Shown piece after piece: positions 36,875-44,900 of a DNA stretch of 64,000 nt. The stretch is taken from NCBI RefSeq assembly GCF_009299835.1, contig NZ_VKCZ01000019.1, positions 248,001 to 312,000 of the forward strand, given 5' to 3'. A model generated the notes under the pieces. The model was given only the letters and a program-made list of their open reading frames with translations. It was not told the origin of the DNA and ran no database searches. The DNA comes from Microlunatus speluncae (GTDB lineage Bacteria; Actinomycetota; Actinomycetes; Propionibacteriales; Propionibacteriaceae). Numbering within the stretch: the first letter of the stretch is position 1; each line of letters starts with the position of its first letter. A program made the position numbers and the translations under genes.

Positions 36875-38317
36875 ATGCCGCAGCGGCTGAAACCTGAGGA
36901 ACTGTCGGTCCTCGCCCTCGACACCACCCGGGCGCCGGGACACGTCGGCACCGTTGACATCTTCTCCACCGGCGGGGACGGGCTGGACTACGAGCGGCTG
37001 ATCGGGCTGATCCGGGAGCGGCTGGCCTACGTGCCGCGCTACCGGCAACGGTTGCGGTTCCTGCCGGCGCAGCTGGCCGGGCCGGTGTGGGTGGACGACG
37101 AGCACTTCGACCTGACCTTCCACGTCCGCCGGTCGGCGTTGCCGCGGCCAGGGACGATGGAGCAGCTGCGGGAGTTCGTCGGCCGGGTGCTGGCTCGCCG
37201 GTTGGACCGGTCGCGGCCGCTGTGGGAGGTCTATCTGGTCGAGGGGCTGGCCGACGACCGGTTCGCCCTGGTCAGCAAGTCGCACCTGCTGCTGATCGAC
37301 GGCGTGGACGGTGTTGATCTTGGTCAGGTGCTGCTGGAGGACGAGCAGGATCCGCCGCCGGACGGCTTCGCCAGCGCCGGCTGGCATCCGGTGCCGGAAC
37401 CGTCCGACGCCGAGTTGTTGATCTCCTCGGTCTGGGAGGGGGTGCGCAACCCGGAACTGGCGGTGGAGAACGTTCGCGGCGCACTGACCGGCGCGTTGGG
37501 CACCGCGATCGCGATCGGCGAGGCGGTCGGCGGGATCGCCGGTGCGCTGGGCGAGCTGGCCGGCGACGCGCTCCGCGGCACCCGGCCGCCGAGCACCTCG
37601 CCGCTCACCGGGGTGCTGTCCGAGCAGCGCCGCTACGCCGGCATCTCGGTGCCGCTGGCCGAGCTGCGGCAGGTCCGGGCCGAACATGATCACACCGTCA
37701 ACGACGTCATCCTGGCCATGATCACCGGCGGGTTGCGCGGCTGGCTGCTGGCCCGTGGCGAACCGGTCAGCCCGCAGACCGCGGTCCGCGCCGTGGTGCC
37801 GATGAGCGTCACCGAGGACGACGGCGAGCCGACGTCGCTCGGCAGCCAGGTCGCGCCGCACGTACAGAACCTGCCGGTGGGGGAGCCGAACGCGCTGATC
37901 CGGCTGCACCAGGTCGCCTACGGCACCCAGGCACACAAGGACACCGGCCGGGCGGTCGCGGCGCGGTCGCTGACCGACATCGCCGGCTTCGCGCCGACCA
38001 CCATCCACGCCCTCGGCGTGCGGGTGGCCGGGGAGGTGATCCGGGCCCGGCACGACCTGTTGATCACCAACGTGCCGGGGCCGCAGCGGACCATGTATGC
38101 GGCGGGGGAGCGGCTGGTGGCCAGCTATCCGGTGCTGCCGTTGACCGCCGGGCATCTGCTGGCGATCGGCGTCACCTCCTATGACGGTGAGGTGTTCTTC
38201 GGGCTGACCGCCGACCGGGACGCGATCAGCGATCTCGACGTGCTGGCCCAGTCCCTGCTCGACGCCCTGGCCGAGTTGACCGAACTGACCGAGTCCCGGC
38301 AACGGGGCGGCTCATGA
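36875..38317 (+). CDS. WS/DGAT-like acyltransferase with altered HHxxxDG motif
   Basis: The 480-residue protein belongs to the wax ester synthase/diacylglycerol acyltransferase family: LALDTTRAPGHVGTVDIF at the N-terminus, SRPLWEVYLVEGL before the active site, and a C-terminal NDVILAMITGGLRGWL and ITNVPGPQ. The active-site motif HHxxxDG reads SHLLLIDGVDG (residues 136-146): the first histidine is present (His137), but the second, which acts as general base, is leucine. Activity as a normal acyltransferase is therefore doubtful. The start at 36875 is four bases after CGGAGG. It overlaps the next gene by four bases. Confidence 0.8.
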   Translation: MPQRLKPEELSVLALDTTRAPGHVGTVDIFSTGGDGLDYERLIGLIRERLAYVPRYRQRLRFLPAQLAGPVWVDDEHFDLTFHVRRSALPRPGTMEQLREFVGRVLARRLDRSRPLWEVYLVEGLADDRFALVSKSHLLLIDGVDGVDLGQVLLEDEQDPPPDGFASAGWHPVPEPSDAELLISSVWEGVRNPELAVENVRGALTGALGTAIAIGEAVGGIAGALGELAGDALRGTRPPSTSPLTGVLSEQRRYAGISVPLAELRQVRAEHDHTVNDVILAMITGGLRGWLLARGEPVSPQTAVRAVVPMSVTEDDGEPTSLGSQVAPHVQNLPVGEPNALIRLHQVAYGTQAHKDTGRAVAARSLTDIAGFAPTTIHALGVRVAGEVIRARHDLLITNVPGPQRTMYAAGERLVASYPVLPLTAGHLLAIGVTSYDGEVFFGLTADRDAISDLDVLAQSLLDALAELTELTESRQRGGS

Positions 38318-38808
38318 TCGTCTATCTGCCGGCCACCCCGGCCGAGGCGGCCGGGCTGCGCGCCGGCGGCGATCTGCCGGCCCGGCGCGGTTACGCGGTC
38401 ACCCCATCGCTGCTCGAGGCCGCCGGCTTCTCGGCCAAGGAGGCCGAGGACGCCGGCTACACCGCGCTCTGCCACGCCGGCGTCCAGGCCCTGCTCGACC
38501 CGGCCGCTGGAGCCGAGCCGCCGGAGCGGCGGCTGATCATCGCCGCCGAGCCCGATTCGATCAAGGACCTGACCGATCCACAGGGCGCGGTCGAGGTCAC
38601 CGGGCTGCGCTGGCAGGACGTCCTGGCGCTCTACTACGACGAGCCCGAAGCGGCGGCGGCGGTGCGGAAGGCCGCCGCGGCCGTTTCGCCCGGCGAGCCC
38701 GTCGCCGACGCGCTGGCCCGATCCGAGGTCGACGCGCTGCTCCATGATCACGACCTGCTCTGGTACGACCCGACCGAGCTGGACCGCCTGGATCAGCCGT
38801 CGGCCTGA
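38314..38808 (+). CDS. DUF6912 family protein
   Basis: The 164-residue protein resembles DUF6912, a small actinobacterial family: N-terminal MIVYLPAT, then a region rich in alanine, ALCHAGVQALLD, and a late acidic WQDVLALYYDEPEA. It has no signal peptide or membrane segment. The gene is translationally coupled (ATGA) to the WS/DGAT-like gene, an arrangement that suggests a shared, undefined role. No catalytic motif is visible. Confidence 0.65.
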   Translation: MIVYLPATPAEAAGLRAGGDLPARRGYAVTPSLLEAAGFSAKEAEDAGYTALCHAGVQALLDPAAGAEPPERRLIIAAEPDSIKDLTDPQGAVEVTGLRWQDVLALYYDEPEAAAAVRKAAAAVSPGEPVADALARSEVDALLHDHDLLWYDPTELDRLDQPSA

Positions 38809-38894
38809 CCCGCACCGGGTGGCCGCTCGTCGGGCGGCAGTGTCGCCGATCCGTCGCTTGACTGTGCCCCCGGGGCATGGTCTGGACTGTCGTC

Positions 38895-39401
38895 ATGCCG
38901 ATGTCCCGCACCGATCGTCAGCCACCGGCCGCAACCGGCGCCGCCCCGACCCGGCCGGGCTGGCCCGAGATCGTGGTCGGCCTGGTGGCGTTTCTGCTCG
39001 CCACGGCGGTGGTGCCGTTCTTCGGGCCACTGGGGCTGAAGCTGGAGCCGGTGCCGTTCGGACTGATCCTGACCGCGTGGTCCGGCGTCGTCGGCCTGGT
39101 CCTGACGTTTGTGCTTCTGTCCGTCCTCACCCCGATCGGCGAGGAGTTCCTCTTCCGCGGCGTGATCGCCAACGCCCTGCTGCGTTACGGGCCGGTGATC
39201 GGCGTGCTGGCCAGCGCGGTGATCTTCGCCCTGTGCCACGGCACCAATCTCGCCCTGCCGACGGCCCTGGTGGTCGGCATCATCGCCGCCGAGATCATGC
39301 GGCGCAGCGGATCGATCTGGCCCGCCGTCGTCGTGCACGCGGTCAACAACCTGGGCCTGCCGCTGTTCGTGTTGATCACCGGGGCAACGGGACCGGCCTG
39401 A
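38895..39401 (+). CDS. CPBP-family intramembrane metalloprotease
   Basis: The 168-residue membrane protein has the three CPBP motifs: TPIGEEFLFRG (EExxxR), FALCHG (FxxxH) and HAVNN (HxxxN), each in a hydrophobic helix, so the zinc site seems complete. CPBP (Abi/CAAX-like) proteases cleave membrane proteins or process bacteriocin-like peptides. I prefer the ATG at 38895: a TTGACT at 38858-38863 with TCTGGA 17 bases later would start transcription next to it, giving a leaderless mRNA. The ATG at 38877 (174 residues) is the alternative. Confidence 0.75.
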   Translation: MPMSRTDRQPPAATGAAPTRPGWPEIVVGLVAFLLATAVVPFFGPLGLKLEPVPFGLILTAWSGVVGLVLTFVLLSVLTPIGEEFLFRGVIANALLRYGPVIGVLASAVIFALCHGTNLALPTALVVGIIAAEIMRRSGSIWPAVVVHAVNNLGLPLFVLITGATGPA

Positions 39402-39414
39402 CCTCCAGCTGGCT

Positions 39415-39505
39415 TTGACGTTGTAACTGATCGAGATCGTACCGATCAGCCCATGCTGGGGGCGTAGTTCCCGCCGGTGGCGAGACATCCGTACAACGTT
39501 ACGCA
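39415..39505 (+). promoter_or_regulatory. Probable autoregulatory region of the LacI gene
   Basis: AACGTT at 39495-39500, within GTACAACGTTACG, has the central CG dyad used by LacI-family proteins. An inverted related word, GACGTTGTAAC, lies at 39418-39428 just after a TTGACG. The two TACAACGT-like words in opposite orientation could be looped by the regulator encoded downstream. The match is partial. Confidence 0.3.
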
Positions 39506-39549
39506 GGCACCTGTCGGACGAGCGCTGGATCGTCTGTCAAGATGTCGCC

Positions 39550-40587
39550 ATGGCCAAGCAACGTCCGGGTGCGACGGTCGGCGCCGTCGGTGTGCGGGAG
39601 GTGGCCGCGCTCGCCCAGGTCTCGCCGACCACGGTGTCGAACGTGCTGTCCGGCAACCGGCCGGTGAGCACGGCGACCCAGGAACGGGTCCGCTGGGCGA
39701 TCGCCAAGCTCGGCTACCGGCCCAACCTCAGCGCCCGGAACCTCCGGCTGCGCCGCGGTGGCCTGATCGCGCTGGCGGTGCCGGAGATCGACGTGCCCTA
39801 CTTCGCCGAGCTGGTCCGACACGTCGTTCAGGCGGCCCGCAAACGCGGCTACACGGTGTTGATCGACCAGACCGAGGGCGATCCCGAGGCGGAGCGGTTC
39901 GTGGTCGGCGGGATGAACCCGGGGATGGTGGACGGGATCCTGTTCAGTCCGTTGAACACGCCGCGGGCGGAGTTCGAGGCCCTGCGGGACGCGACGCCGC
40001 TGGTGCTGCTGGGCGAGTTGATCACCGGCACCGGAGTTGATCATGTCGGCATCGACAACGTCGCCGCCGCGGCCGCGGCCACTCGGCACCTGATCGATCA
40101 GGGCCGGCGCCGGATCGCGGCCCTCGGACATCAGCGCGGCCGGGAGGGCACGGCACCCCAGCGCACCAACGGCTACCGCAAGGCGCTCCGGGCGGCCGGG
40201 ATCCCGTACGACTCGTCACTGGTGATCACCACCGACTCCTTCCACCGGGCCGACGGGGCCAAGGCGATGCAGGAGTTGCTGGCCAGCGGGACGGCCCCGG
40301 ACGCGATCTTCTGCTACAACGATCTGGTCGCCCTCGGCGCGATGCGGGTGCTGCGTGATCACGGTCTGCGGGTGCCGGAGGACGTCGCGGTGATCGGGTT
40401 CGACGACATCGACGACGGCCGTTACAGCACCCCGTCGCTGTCCACGGTCGCGCCGGACAAGGCGGGGATCGCCGCCGCCGCCCTGGACCTGTTGCAGGAC
40501 CGGATCCGGGAGGGCGCCGGCAGTCCTCGGCAGATCGTGGCCGGCTACACCCTGGAGATCAGGGAGAGCTCAGCTCGATCCCGGTGA
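39550..40587 (+). CDS. LacI-family transcriptional regulator
   Basis: The 345-residue regulator has a LacI helix-turn-helix near the N-terminus (VREVAALAQVSPTTVSNVLSG, then ARNLRL hinge at about residue 60) and a periplasmic-binding-like effector domain, ending in DKAGIAAAALDLLQDRI. It should bind a sugar or nucleoside and control sugar uptake genes. The adjacent genes (CPBP protease and a small lipoprotein) are not sugar genes, so its targets are likely elsewhere; the LacI-type operator at 12142-12155 is a candidate by sequence type only. The ATG at 39550 has no strong Shine-Dalgarno. Confidence 0.85.
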   Translation: MAKQRPGATVGAVGVREVAALAQVSPTTVSNVLSGNRPVSTATQERVRWAIAKLGYRPNLSARNLRLRRGGLIALAVPEIDVPYFAELVRHVVQAARKRGYTVLIDQTEGDPEAERFVVGGMNPGMVDGILFSPLNTPRAEFEALRDATPLVLLGELITGTGVDHVGIDNVAAAAAATRHLIDQGRRRIAALGHQRGREGTAPQRTNGYRKALRAAGIPYDSSLVITTDSFHRADGAKAMQELLASGTAPDAIFCYNDLVALGAMRVLRDHGLRVPEDVAVIGFDDIDDGRYSTPSLSTVAPDKAGIAAAALDLLQDRIREGAGSPRQIVAGYTLEIRESSARSR

Positions 40588-40662
40588 TCACCTCGTCCGG
40601 GGACGCTTCCGGCTGCCAGCGACAGTCTGTATCCCCGATTTCGAGCCCGAGTCCGTCGTAGT

Positions 40663-41058
40663 TCAGGTGGCATAGACGGCGACCAGGTCGTGTCCGGTGC
40701 ATCCCTGATGTTCCGGTTTGGCCTCGGCGGCGCTCCCGTAGCTGCTCGCCGTTATCGGCAACTCGTCGCCCAGGGCGTAGTCGCCGATCCCTTCGAGGTG
40801 GATCCTTCCGTCAGGCTCCAGCCGGGAGCCGAGTGGGGCGATCAGGGTCATTCCAGCCACGGTTACACAGCCGGCAGCATCCACCGCGAAGACGCCGGAC
40901 ACCGCCGCCTGGAGTGCCCCGTCGTGTTTCTCGGTGGCCACCAGAAGTCGTGGTCCCGGTGACGGGTTGGTCGGTGTCTCTGCCGGGGTGCCGGCACCGG
41001 TGCAGGACGTGAGCATGATCGTGCACACCGCGATCCCGGCAGGGATCCGAATCGTCAC
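40663..41058 (-). CDS. Small secreted lipoprotein of unknown function
   Basis: The 131-residue product has a lipoprotein signal peptide with lipobox LTSC (Cys19) followed by a threonine- and proline-rich linker. The mature part has four cysteine-free core strands plus two cysteines (AAGC and HQGC) that could form a disulfide. I find no family match. I chose the GTG at 41058, which has a GGGGG run eight bases upstream; a GTG at 41067 is possible, and longer frames only add low-quality sequence. It is convergent with the LacI gene and divergent from the APH-like kinase gene. Confidence 0.55.
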   Translation of the reverse strand: MTIRIPAGIAVCTIMLTSCTGAGTPAETPTNPSPGPRLLVATEKHDGALQAAVSGVFAVDAAGCVTVAGMTLIAPLGSRLEPDGRIHLEGIGDYALGDELPITASSYGSAAEAKPEHQGCTGHDLVAVYAT

Positions 41059-41231
41059 TGCAGTCACCCCCTGCGTTCCTTCGAGCGGCACTGCGGCCGT
41101 CCCGCTGCCCACTATGGACCCCGCGGGCGGTGTTGTTGATGAACCAGGTGTCGCGAAATCACTTGGTGCTGGGTGATTAATCGTTTCAAGTCGGGCTAGA
41201 GGTCGAGCTCGAGCGATATAGCGACAGCTTC

Positions 41232-41237
41232 TAGACT
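41232..41237 (+). promoter_or_regulatory. -10 element for a leaderless kinase mRNA
   Basis: TAGACT ends eight bases before the GTG start at 41246 and no ribosome binding site lies between them. The position fits a leaderless transcript. A clear -35 is not seen. Confidence 0.4.
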
Positions 41238-41245
41238 TTCGCACC

Positions 41246-42178
41246 GTGTCACAGCTGTCGCCGGATCAGGCCGAGGCGTTCCTCCGCCGTCGCTACGGGT
41301 CCCGGGCCGGTCGGCCGGTGCCGCTCGGTGCGGGCCAGTGGTCGCGGGCATACGCCTTCACGCTGGACGGCCAAGGCCTGGTGGCCCGGTTCGGCGGTTA
41401 CGTCGAGGACTTCGAGAAAGATCACCGGATGGCCGCGTACGCGTCGGAGCGGCTGCCGATCCCCGAGGTCCTCGAGGTCGGCGAGACCGACTTCGACGAC
41501 GGCTACTTCGCGATCTCCCGGCGGGCCCGGGGGACCTACCTGGACGAGCTCGACACCGACGCCCTCCGCACCGTGCTGCCGGCGGTGCTGGACGCGCTCG
41601 CGGCCACCCGCGCGATCGACCTGAGCGGGAGCACCGGCTTCGGCGGCTGGGACGCCCGTGATCACAACGCGCCGTTCGACCACTGGTCGGAGGCGCTGCT
41701 GGCCGGCCTGGAGGACGTGCCCGGTCGCCGTACCTCCGGCTGGCGGGCCAAGCTGGAGCAGACACCGACGGCGGCGGCCGCCTTCGACGAGGGAGCCGAG
41801 GTGCTGCGACAGCTCGCGCCCCGCTGCCCCGATCGCCGCGAGCTGATCCACCAGGACCTGCTCAACCGCAACGTCCTGGTCGCCGACGGCCGGCTCACGG
41901 CGATCTTTGACTGGGGCAATTCCCTGTACGGTGACGGCCTGTTCGATCTGGCCTGGCTGCTCTACTGGTGGCCGTGGTATCCCGATTGGTCCAAGATCGA
42001 CATCCGGCGCATCATCGAGGATCAACTGACTGATCATGGAGCCGACGCCGGGGCGCGGCTGCTCTGCTACCAGCTCCAGATCGGCCTCGACCACATCTCC
42101 TACACCGCCTTCATGGACCGCCCGGACGACCTCGCCCGCAACGCCACCCAAACCCTCGCCCTCGCCCGATCGGCGTGA
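41246..42178 (+). CDS. Aminoglycoside phosphotransferase-fold kinase
   Basis: The 310-residue protein has the APH/choline kinase fold: nucleotide loop GAGQWSRAYAF, catalytic Brenner motif LIHQDLLNRNVLV with its Asp and Asn, and the metal-binding IFDWGNSLYGDGLFDLAW. Such enzymes phosphorylate aminoglycosides, other antibiotics, amino alcohols or sugars. Nothing in the sequence or the neighbours fixes the substrate, so resistance should not be assumed. The start is GTG at 41246 and probably leaderless. It is followed by a 0.9-kb non-coding region rich in repeats. Confidence 0.75.
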   Translation: MSQLSPDQAEAFLRRRYGSRAGRPVPLGAGQWSRAYAFTLDGQGLVARFGGYVEDFEKDHRMAAYASERLPIPEVLEVGETDFDDGYFAISRRARGTYLDELDTDALRTVLPAVLDALAATRAIDLSGSTGFGGWDARDHNAPFDHWSEALLAGLEDVPGRRTSGWRAKLEQTPTAAAAFDEGAEVLRQLAPRCPDRRELIHQDLLNRNVLVADGRLTAIFDWGNSLYGDGLFDLAWLLYWWPWYPDWSKIDIRRIIEDQLTDHGADAGARLLCYQLQIGLDHISYTAFMDRPDDLARNATQTLALARSA

Positions 42179-42406
42179 CCGTCGAAGGGCGTTGGGGTGG
42201 GGTCGATCGGGCTGGGCAGCGGGACGTGAGGGTGTTCGTTCCATGAGCTTCGACAGGGTCAGCCCGGATCCGCCGATGAGCTTGGAGCTGTGGTGTCGCC
42301 TCCCCAGCTCGGCGGCAAGGTTGTCGCTGGTTCCGTTCCGTGTCGTAGGCCCAGCCAGGTCCGTGCGCCTCTCCCGGGGGCGGTCGGCCGGGGTGTCGGT
42401 GCCCTC

Positions 42407-42485
42407 ATGTCGCAGATCTGACAACCGTTGGCCGGATTGCCCTATTTCGGCCCGATTTCGCGAACCATTGTCAGATCTGCGACAT
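42407..42485. repeat. Palindrome with perfect 18-base arms (family C)
   Basis: ATGTCGCAGATCTGACAA (42407-42424) pairs perfectly with its complement at 42468-42485 across a 43-base loop. It lies 230 bases past the kinase stop. Like families A and B it has no U-tract and could fold in RNA of either strand. Confidence 0.75.
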
Positions 42486-42492
42486 CGGTCCA

Positions 42493-42553
42493 CCGTCAGG
42501 CCGACCCCGAGGAGGGCACCGTCTGGCCGGCCCTTCGACAGGCTCAGGGAGCG
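42493..42553 (+). repeat. Composite dispersed repeat, copy 2
   Basis: CCGTCAGGCCGA, a variable middle, GTCTGGCCGGCC and CTTCGACAGGCTCAGGGA align over their whole length with copy 1 (114-173). A looser CCCTTCGGCAGGCCCAGGGA follows at about 42573-42592. Confidence 0.75.
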
Positions 42554-42680
42554 AAGAAGATCATCGGGCCGGCCCTTCGGCAGGCCCAGGGAACGACCGG
42601 CCCGCAGGTTCAGCCCGAATCCACCGATGATCTTGGAGCCGGTGGCCGTGTCCAGGGTTGGGGAAGGCGGTCGTTGGTTT

Positions 42681-42743
42681 CGTTCCCTGAGCCTGTCGAA
42701 GGGCAGGCCGGGAGTGTCTTCGACTGGGGTTTCGGCCGGACGG
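42681..42743 (-). repeat. Composite dispersed repeat, copy 3 (inverted)
   Basis: The minus strand reads CCGTCCGGCCGAAACC, GGCCTGCCCTTCGACAGG and CTCAGGGAACG in the same order as copies 1 and 2. Copies 2 and 3 face each other and can form a larger inverted repeat. Confidence 0.75.
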
Positions 42744-43006
42744 CCGGACAAGACGCGCTAAGGACGGGCGGGATGGAGCGGTCGGCCGGGGATCGCGGCC
42801 GAGGACCGGTTATGCGTTGGGTTTCGATTGCACTCTTCGAGTGGACGCTTTGGCCGCGGATCTGCGTCTGGAAGCTGGCCGAACAGTCCACTCGGCGCAC
42901 GCCGGCGGGAGATCTCGATCCTCCCTTGAGCCTGGCGGTGGATCCGGGACCCCAACCCGGCGCGCGTTGGTCGTGTAGCGGCAACCGGCTTCCGGTCCGG
43001 CAGACA

Positions 43007-43065
43007 TCGAGTGTGACCTTTTCCACCCGGGTTCGCAGATTTCGGGTGGAGAAGGTCACTCTCGA
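43007..43065. terminator. Long hairpin downstream of the CoA-linked operon (family B)
   Basis: Arms 43007-43029 and 43043-43065 pair at 21 of 23 positions. The left arm begins TCGAGTGTGACC, as in the hairpin at 23411-23471. It lies 35 bases past the last gene of the minus-strand operon and probably terminates it. Confidence 0.65.
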
Positions 43066-43099
43066 CGCACGGCGATGGGTTTGGGGATGAGTCCCGGGG

Positions 43100-43852
43100 T
43101 CAGAGGTCGGCGTAGTAGGACTCGACGGCGTCGGCGTCGATGCTCGGATCGCGGGGGAGGCCGAGGCGTTCGTACTTGCTGCCGCGGGCCCGCATGTCGC
43201 TGAGCAGGATCGCGCGGGCGTGGGTGGCGACCTCGTGGGCGACCTCCTGCGGCACCACGACCACGCCGTCGTCGTCGGCGCCGACGATGTCGCCCGGGTT
43301 CACCTGGGCGCCGCCGCAGGCGATGGTGGTCTGGGTCTCGATCGCCTCGATCCGGCCGGGGATGATCGTCCGGCCGCGGAGCCGGGAGACGATGGGGGTG
43401 CGCTGGGTGGCGAGCTCGGCGGTGTCGCGGCAGTAGCCGTCGGTGACGATGCCGACCGCGCCGCCGAGGATGGCGCCGAGGGAGTTTTCCGAACCCCAGT
43501 AGCCGGTCTCGGGGCCGCCGCCGGAGTCCATCACGATCACGTGACCGGGCGTCAGGTCGGTGGGCAGTTTCGCCTGCGGATACTTGGCGAACCAGCGGCC
43601 GTGTGCCGCCACGATGTCTTCGGTGGTGTCGAGTTTCCACATCGGTTTGTTGGACGGTACGGCGCGGATGGTGGCCGCCTCGCCGAAGAAGCGCATCCCG
43701 GACCAGATCGGGCGCAGCTCGGGCGAGACCAGGCCGATGTTGAAGTAGCCGATGCCGTCCATCGCGTCGACGACGTCGACCACGCGCAGATATTTGTACA
43801 GGCTGCCGAGCTGATTCGGGTCGGCCTTGGTCGGTTCGATGGTGGTGGTCAT
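43100..43852 (-). CDS. RraA-like (HMG-aldolase fold) protein
   Basis: The 250-residue protein has the RraA/dimethylmenaquinone-methyltransferase-like fold: VVDVVDAMDGIGYFNIGL, PGHVIVMDSGGG, GAILGGAVGIVTDGYCRD and GDIVGADDDGVVVVPQEVA. The GxxxxDGxxRD-type block (IVTDGYCRD) is the metal and substrate site of 4-hydroxy-4-methyl-2-oxoglutarate aldolases in this fold, so an aldol-cleavage step is possible. It is the last gene of the operon, 53 bases after the amidohydrolase gene. The start at 43852 follows AAGGAG. The frame upstream is open but unrelated. Confidence 0.8.
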   Translation of the reverse strand: MTTTIEPTKADPNQLGSLYKYLRVVDVVDAMDGIGYFNIGLVSPELRPIWSGMRFFGEAATIRAVPSNKPMWKLDTTEDIVAAHGRWFAKYPQAKLPTDLTPGHVIVMDSGGGPETGYWGSENSLGAILGGAVGIVTDGYCRDTAELATQRTPIVSRLRGRTIIPGRIEAIETQTTIACGGAQVNPGDIVGADDDGVVVVPQEVAHEVATHARAILLSDMRARGSKYERLGLPRDPSIDADAVESYYADL

Positions 43853-43905
43853 GATCAGCGGATCTCCTTCGGGGGATGAGTTTTCCTCGGATGCGAGCGT
43901 GTTGA

Positions 43906-44898
43906 TCACGGGAGGCCGTACCAGCGGCGGGCGGTGCCGCCGCTGATCTCGGCCAGGCCGGCCGGGTCGCAGCAGGCGGCGGCGGCCGCGGCGACGTTGT
44001 GCCAGGCCTGGGTGTACGGGGCACGCAGCTCGACCACTGGCCAGTTGGAGGCGAGCAGACACCGCTCGGGTCCGAACCGCCGGATCGCCCACTCGACATA
44101 CCGCGGCAGCGCGTCGGCCCGCCAGGAATCCCAGGCGGACAGGGCATCCAGGCCGATCGACAGCTTGATCGCGACCGACGGGATGTCGGCCAGCCGGGCC
44201 ACCTGATCGGCCCACGGTTGCCAGCCGGCGGACTCGATCGGCGGCCGGGCCAGGTGATCGAGAACGATCTTGAGCCCCGGCACGGCAGCGGCGAGCTCGA
44301 TCACCGCGGCGCACTGATCGGCGGTCACCGGCACCACGTCCCAGGCCAGGCCGCGGTCGGCCAGGTCGGCGAACAGCTCTCGTACCGCCGGGTCGCGGGT
44401 CCACTCGATCGGGTCGGCGCCGATCAGGCAGCGCACGCCGGCCAGCTTGGTGATCACCGCGGAGCCGATCGGCGCGTGGCGGGACCCCTCCTGATCTTCG
44501 ACCGGTCCGGGGTGATCTGGACTGCCCCCTTCGACAGGCTCAGGACGGCGCTTCGACAAGCTCAGGGAGCGATCGGGTTGCCCGTCGTCCGGGCCGGGGA
44601 ACGAGTCCGGGGAGGTGATCCGGTCCAGCTCGCGCCGGGCGGCGACCGGGTCGGACAGGGGCAGCCAGGCGACGACGCCCAGGACGAGCGGGTGCTCGGC
44701 GAAGACGGCGAGGCGGTCGTTCTCGGCCGGGCCGTCGACCGATTCGACCAGGACGGTGCCCTCGACCGGAGTGCCGGCGGCGGCGGTGATCAGGTCGTCC
44801 GGCAGGTAGTCGCGGGCGATGCGATGGTGGGAGTCCCGGCGCCACGGCTGCTCGGCCTCGGCCAGCCGCCAGAAGTGCTGGTGCGCGTCGATGATCAT
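43906..44898 (-). CDS. Amidohydrolase, L-fuconolactonase-like, with inserted repeat
   Basis: The 330-residue enzyme matches the COG3618 amidohydrolase_2 group, which includes L-fuconolactonase and other sugar lactonases: IIDAHQHFW at the N-terminus (metal-binding His6 and His8), LGVVAWLPLSDP, and LASNWPVVEL near the end. It may open a lactone in the pathway of this operon. About residues 107-135 are encoded by two copies of the CTTCGACAGGCTCAGGGA-type repeat in frame, giving SLSLSKRRPEPVEGG. This is a loop insertion absent from typical relatives, and it may or may not disturb folding. Confidence 0.75.
   Translation of the reverse strand: MIIDAHQHFWRLAEAEQPWRRDSHHRIARDYLPDDLITAAAGTPVEGTVLVESVDGPAENDRLAVFAEHPLVLGVVAWLPLSDPVAARRELDRITSPDSFPGPDDGQPDRSLSLSKRRPEPVEGGSPDHPGPVEDQEGSRHAPIGSAVITKLAGVRCLIGADPIEWTRDPAVRELFADLADRGLAWDVVPVTADQCAAVIELAAAVPGLKIVLDHLARPPIESAGWQPWADQVARLADIPSVAIKLSIGLDALSAWDSWRADALPRYVEWAIRRFGPERCLLASNWPVVELRAPYTQAWHNVAAAAAACCDPAGLAEISGGTARRWYGLP
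44527..44570. repeat. Dispersed repeat inside the amidohydrolase gene
   Basis: CCCTTCGACAGGCTCAGG and CTTCGACAAGCTCAGGGAG stand in tandem here, keeping the reading frame open. They match the tail module of the intergenic composite repeats at the left edge and near 42.5 kb. Confidence 0.8.
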
Positions 44899-44900
44899 GG

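Larger units (their letters stand above)
42179..43099. repeat. Repeat-rich non-coding region between convergent genes
   Basis: I see no supportable gene in these 920 bases. The region holds: a GGATCCGCCGATGAGCTTGG word at 42268-42287 and a related GAATCCACCGATGATCTTGG near 42619; a palindrome with 18-base arms (42407-42485); composite repeats at 42493-42553 (plus) and 42681-42743 (minus) that match 114-173 at the left edge; and a 23-base hairpin at 43007-43065. Open frames cross it on both strands because of high GC, but their translations are low-complexity repeat products. Confidence 0.75.

Noticed and set aside
36767..38302. Long minus-strand frame opposite the WS/DGAT-like gene
   Set aside because: The plus-strand protein has family motifs and a good ribosome binding site; the antisense translation does not resemble any protein.
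41246..42178. Antibiotic resistance determinant
   Set aside because: The APH fold is clear, but it is shared by many kinases of metabolites and nothing in the motifs or neighbours points to aminoglycosides.
42179..43099. Small hypothetical genes in the repeat-rich gap
   Set aside because: The open frames only translate repeat modules (such as SLSKGRP-like strings), and lack plausible start sites.
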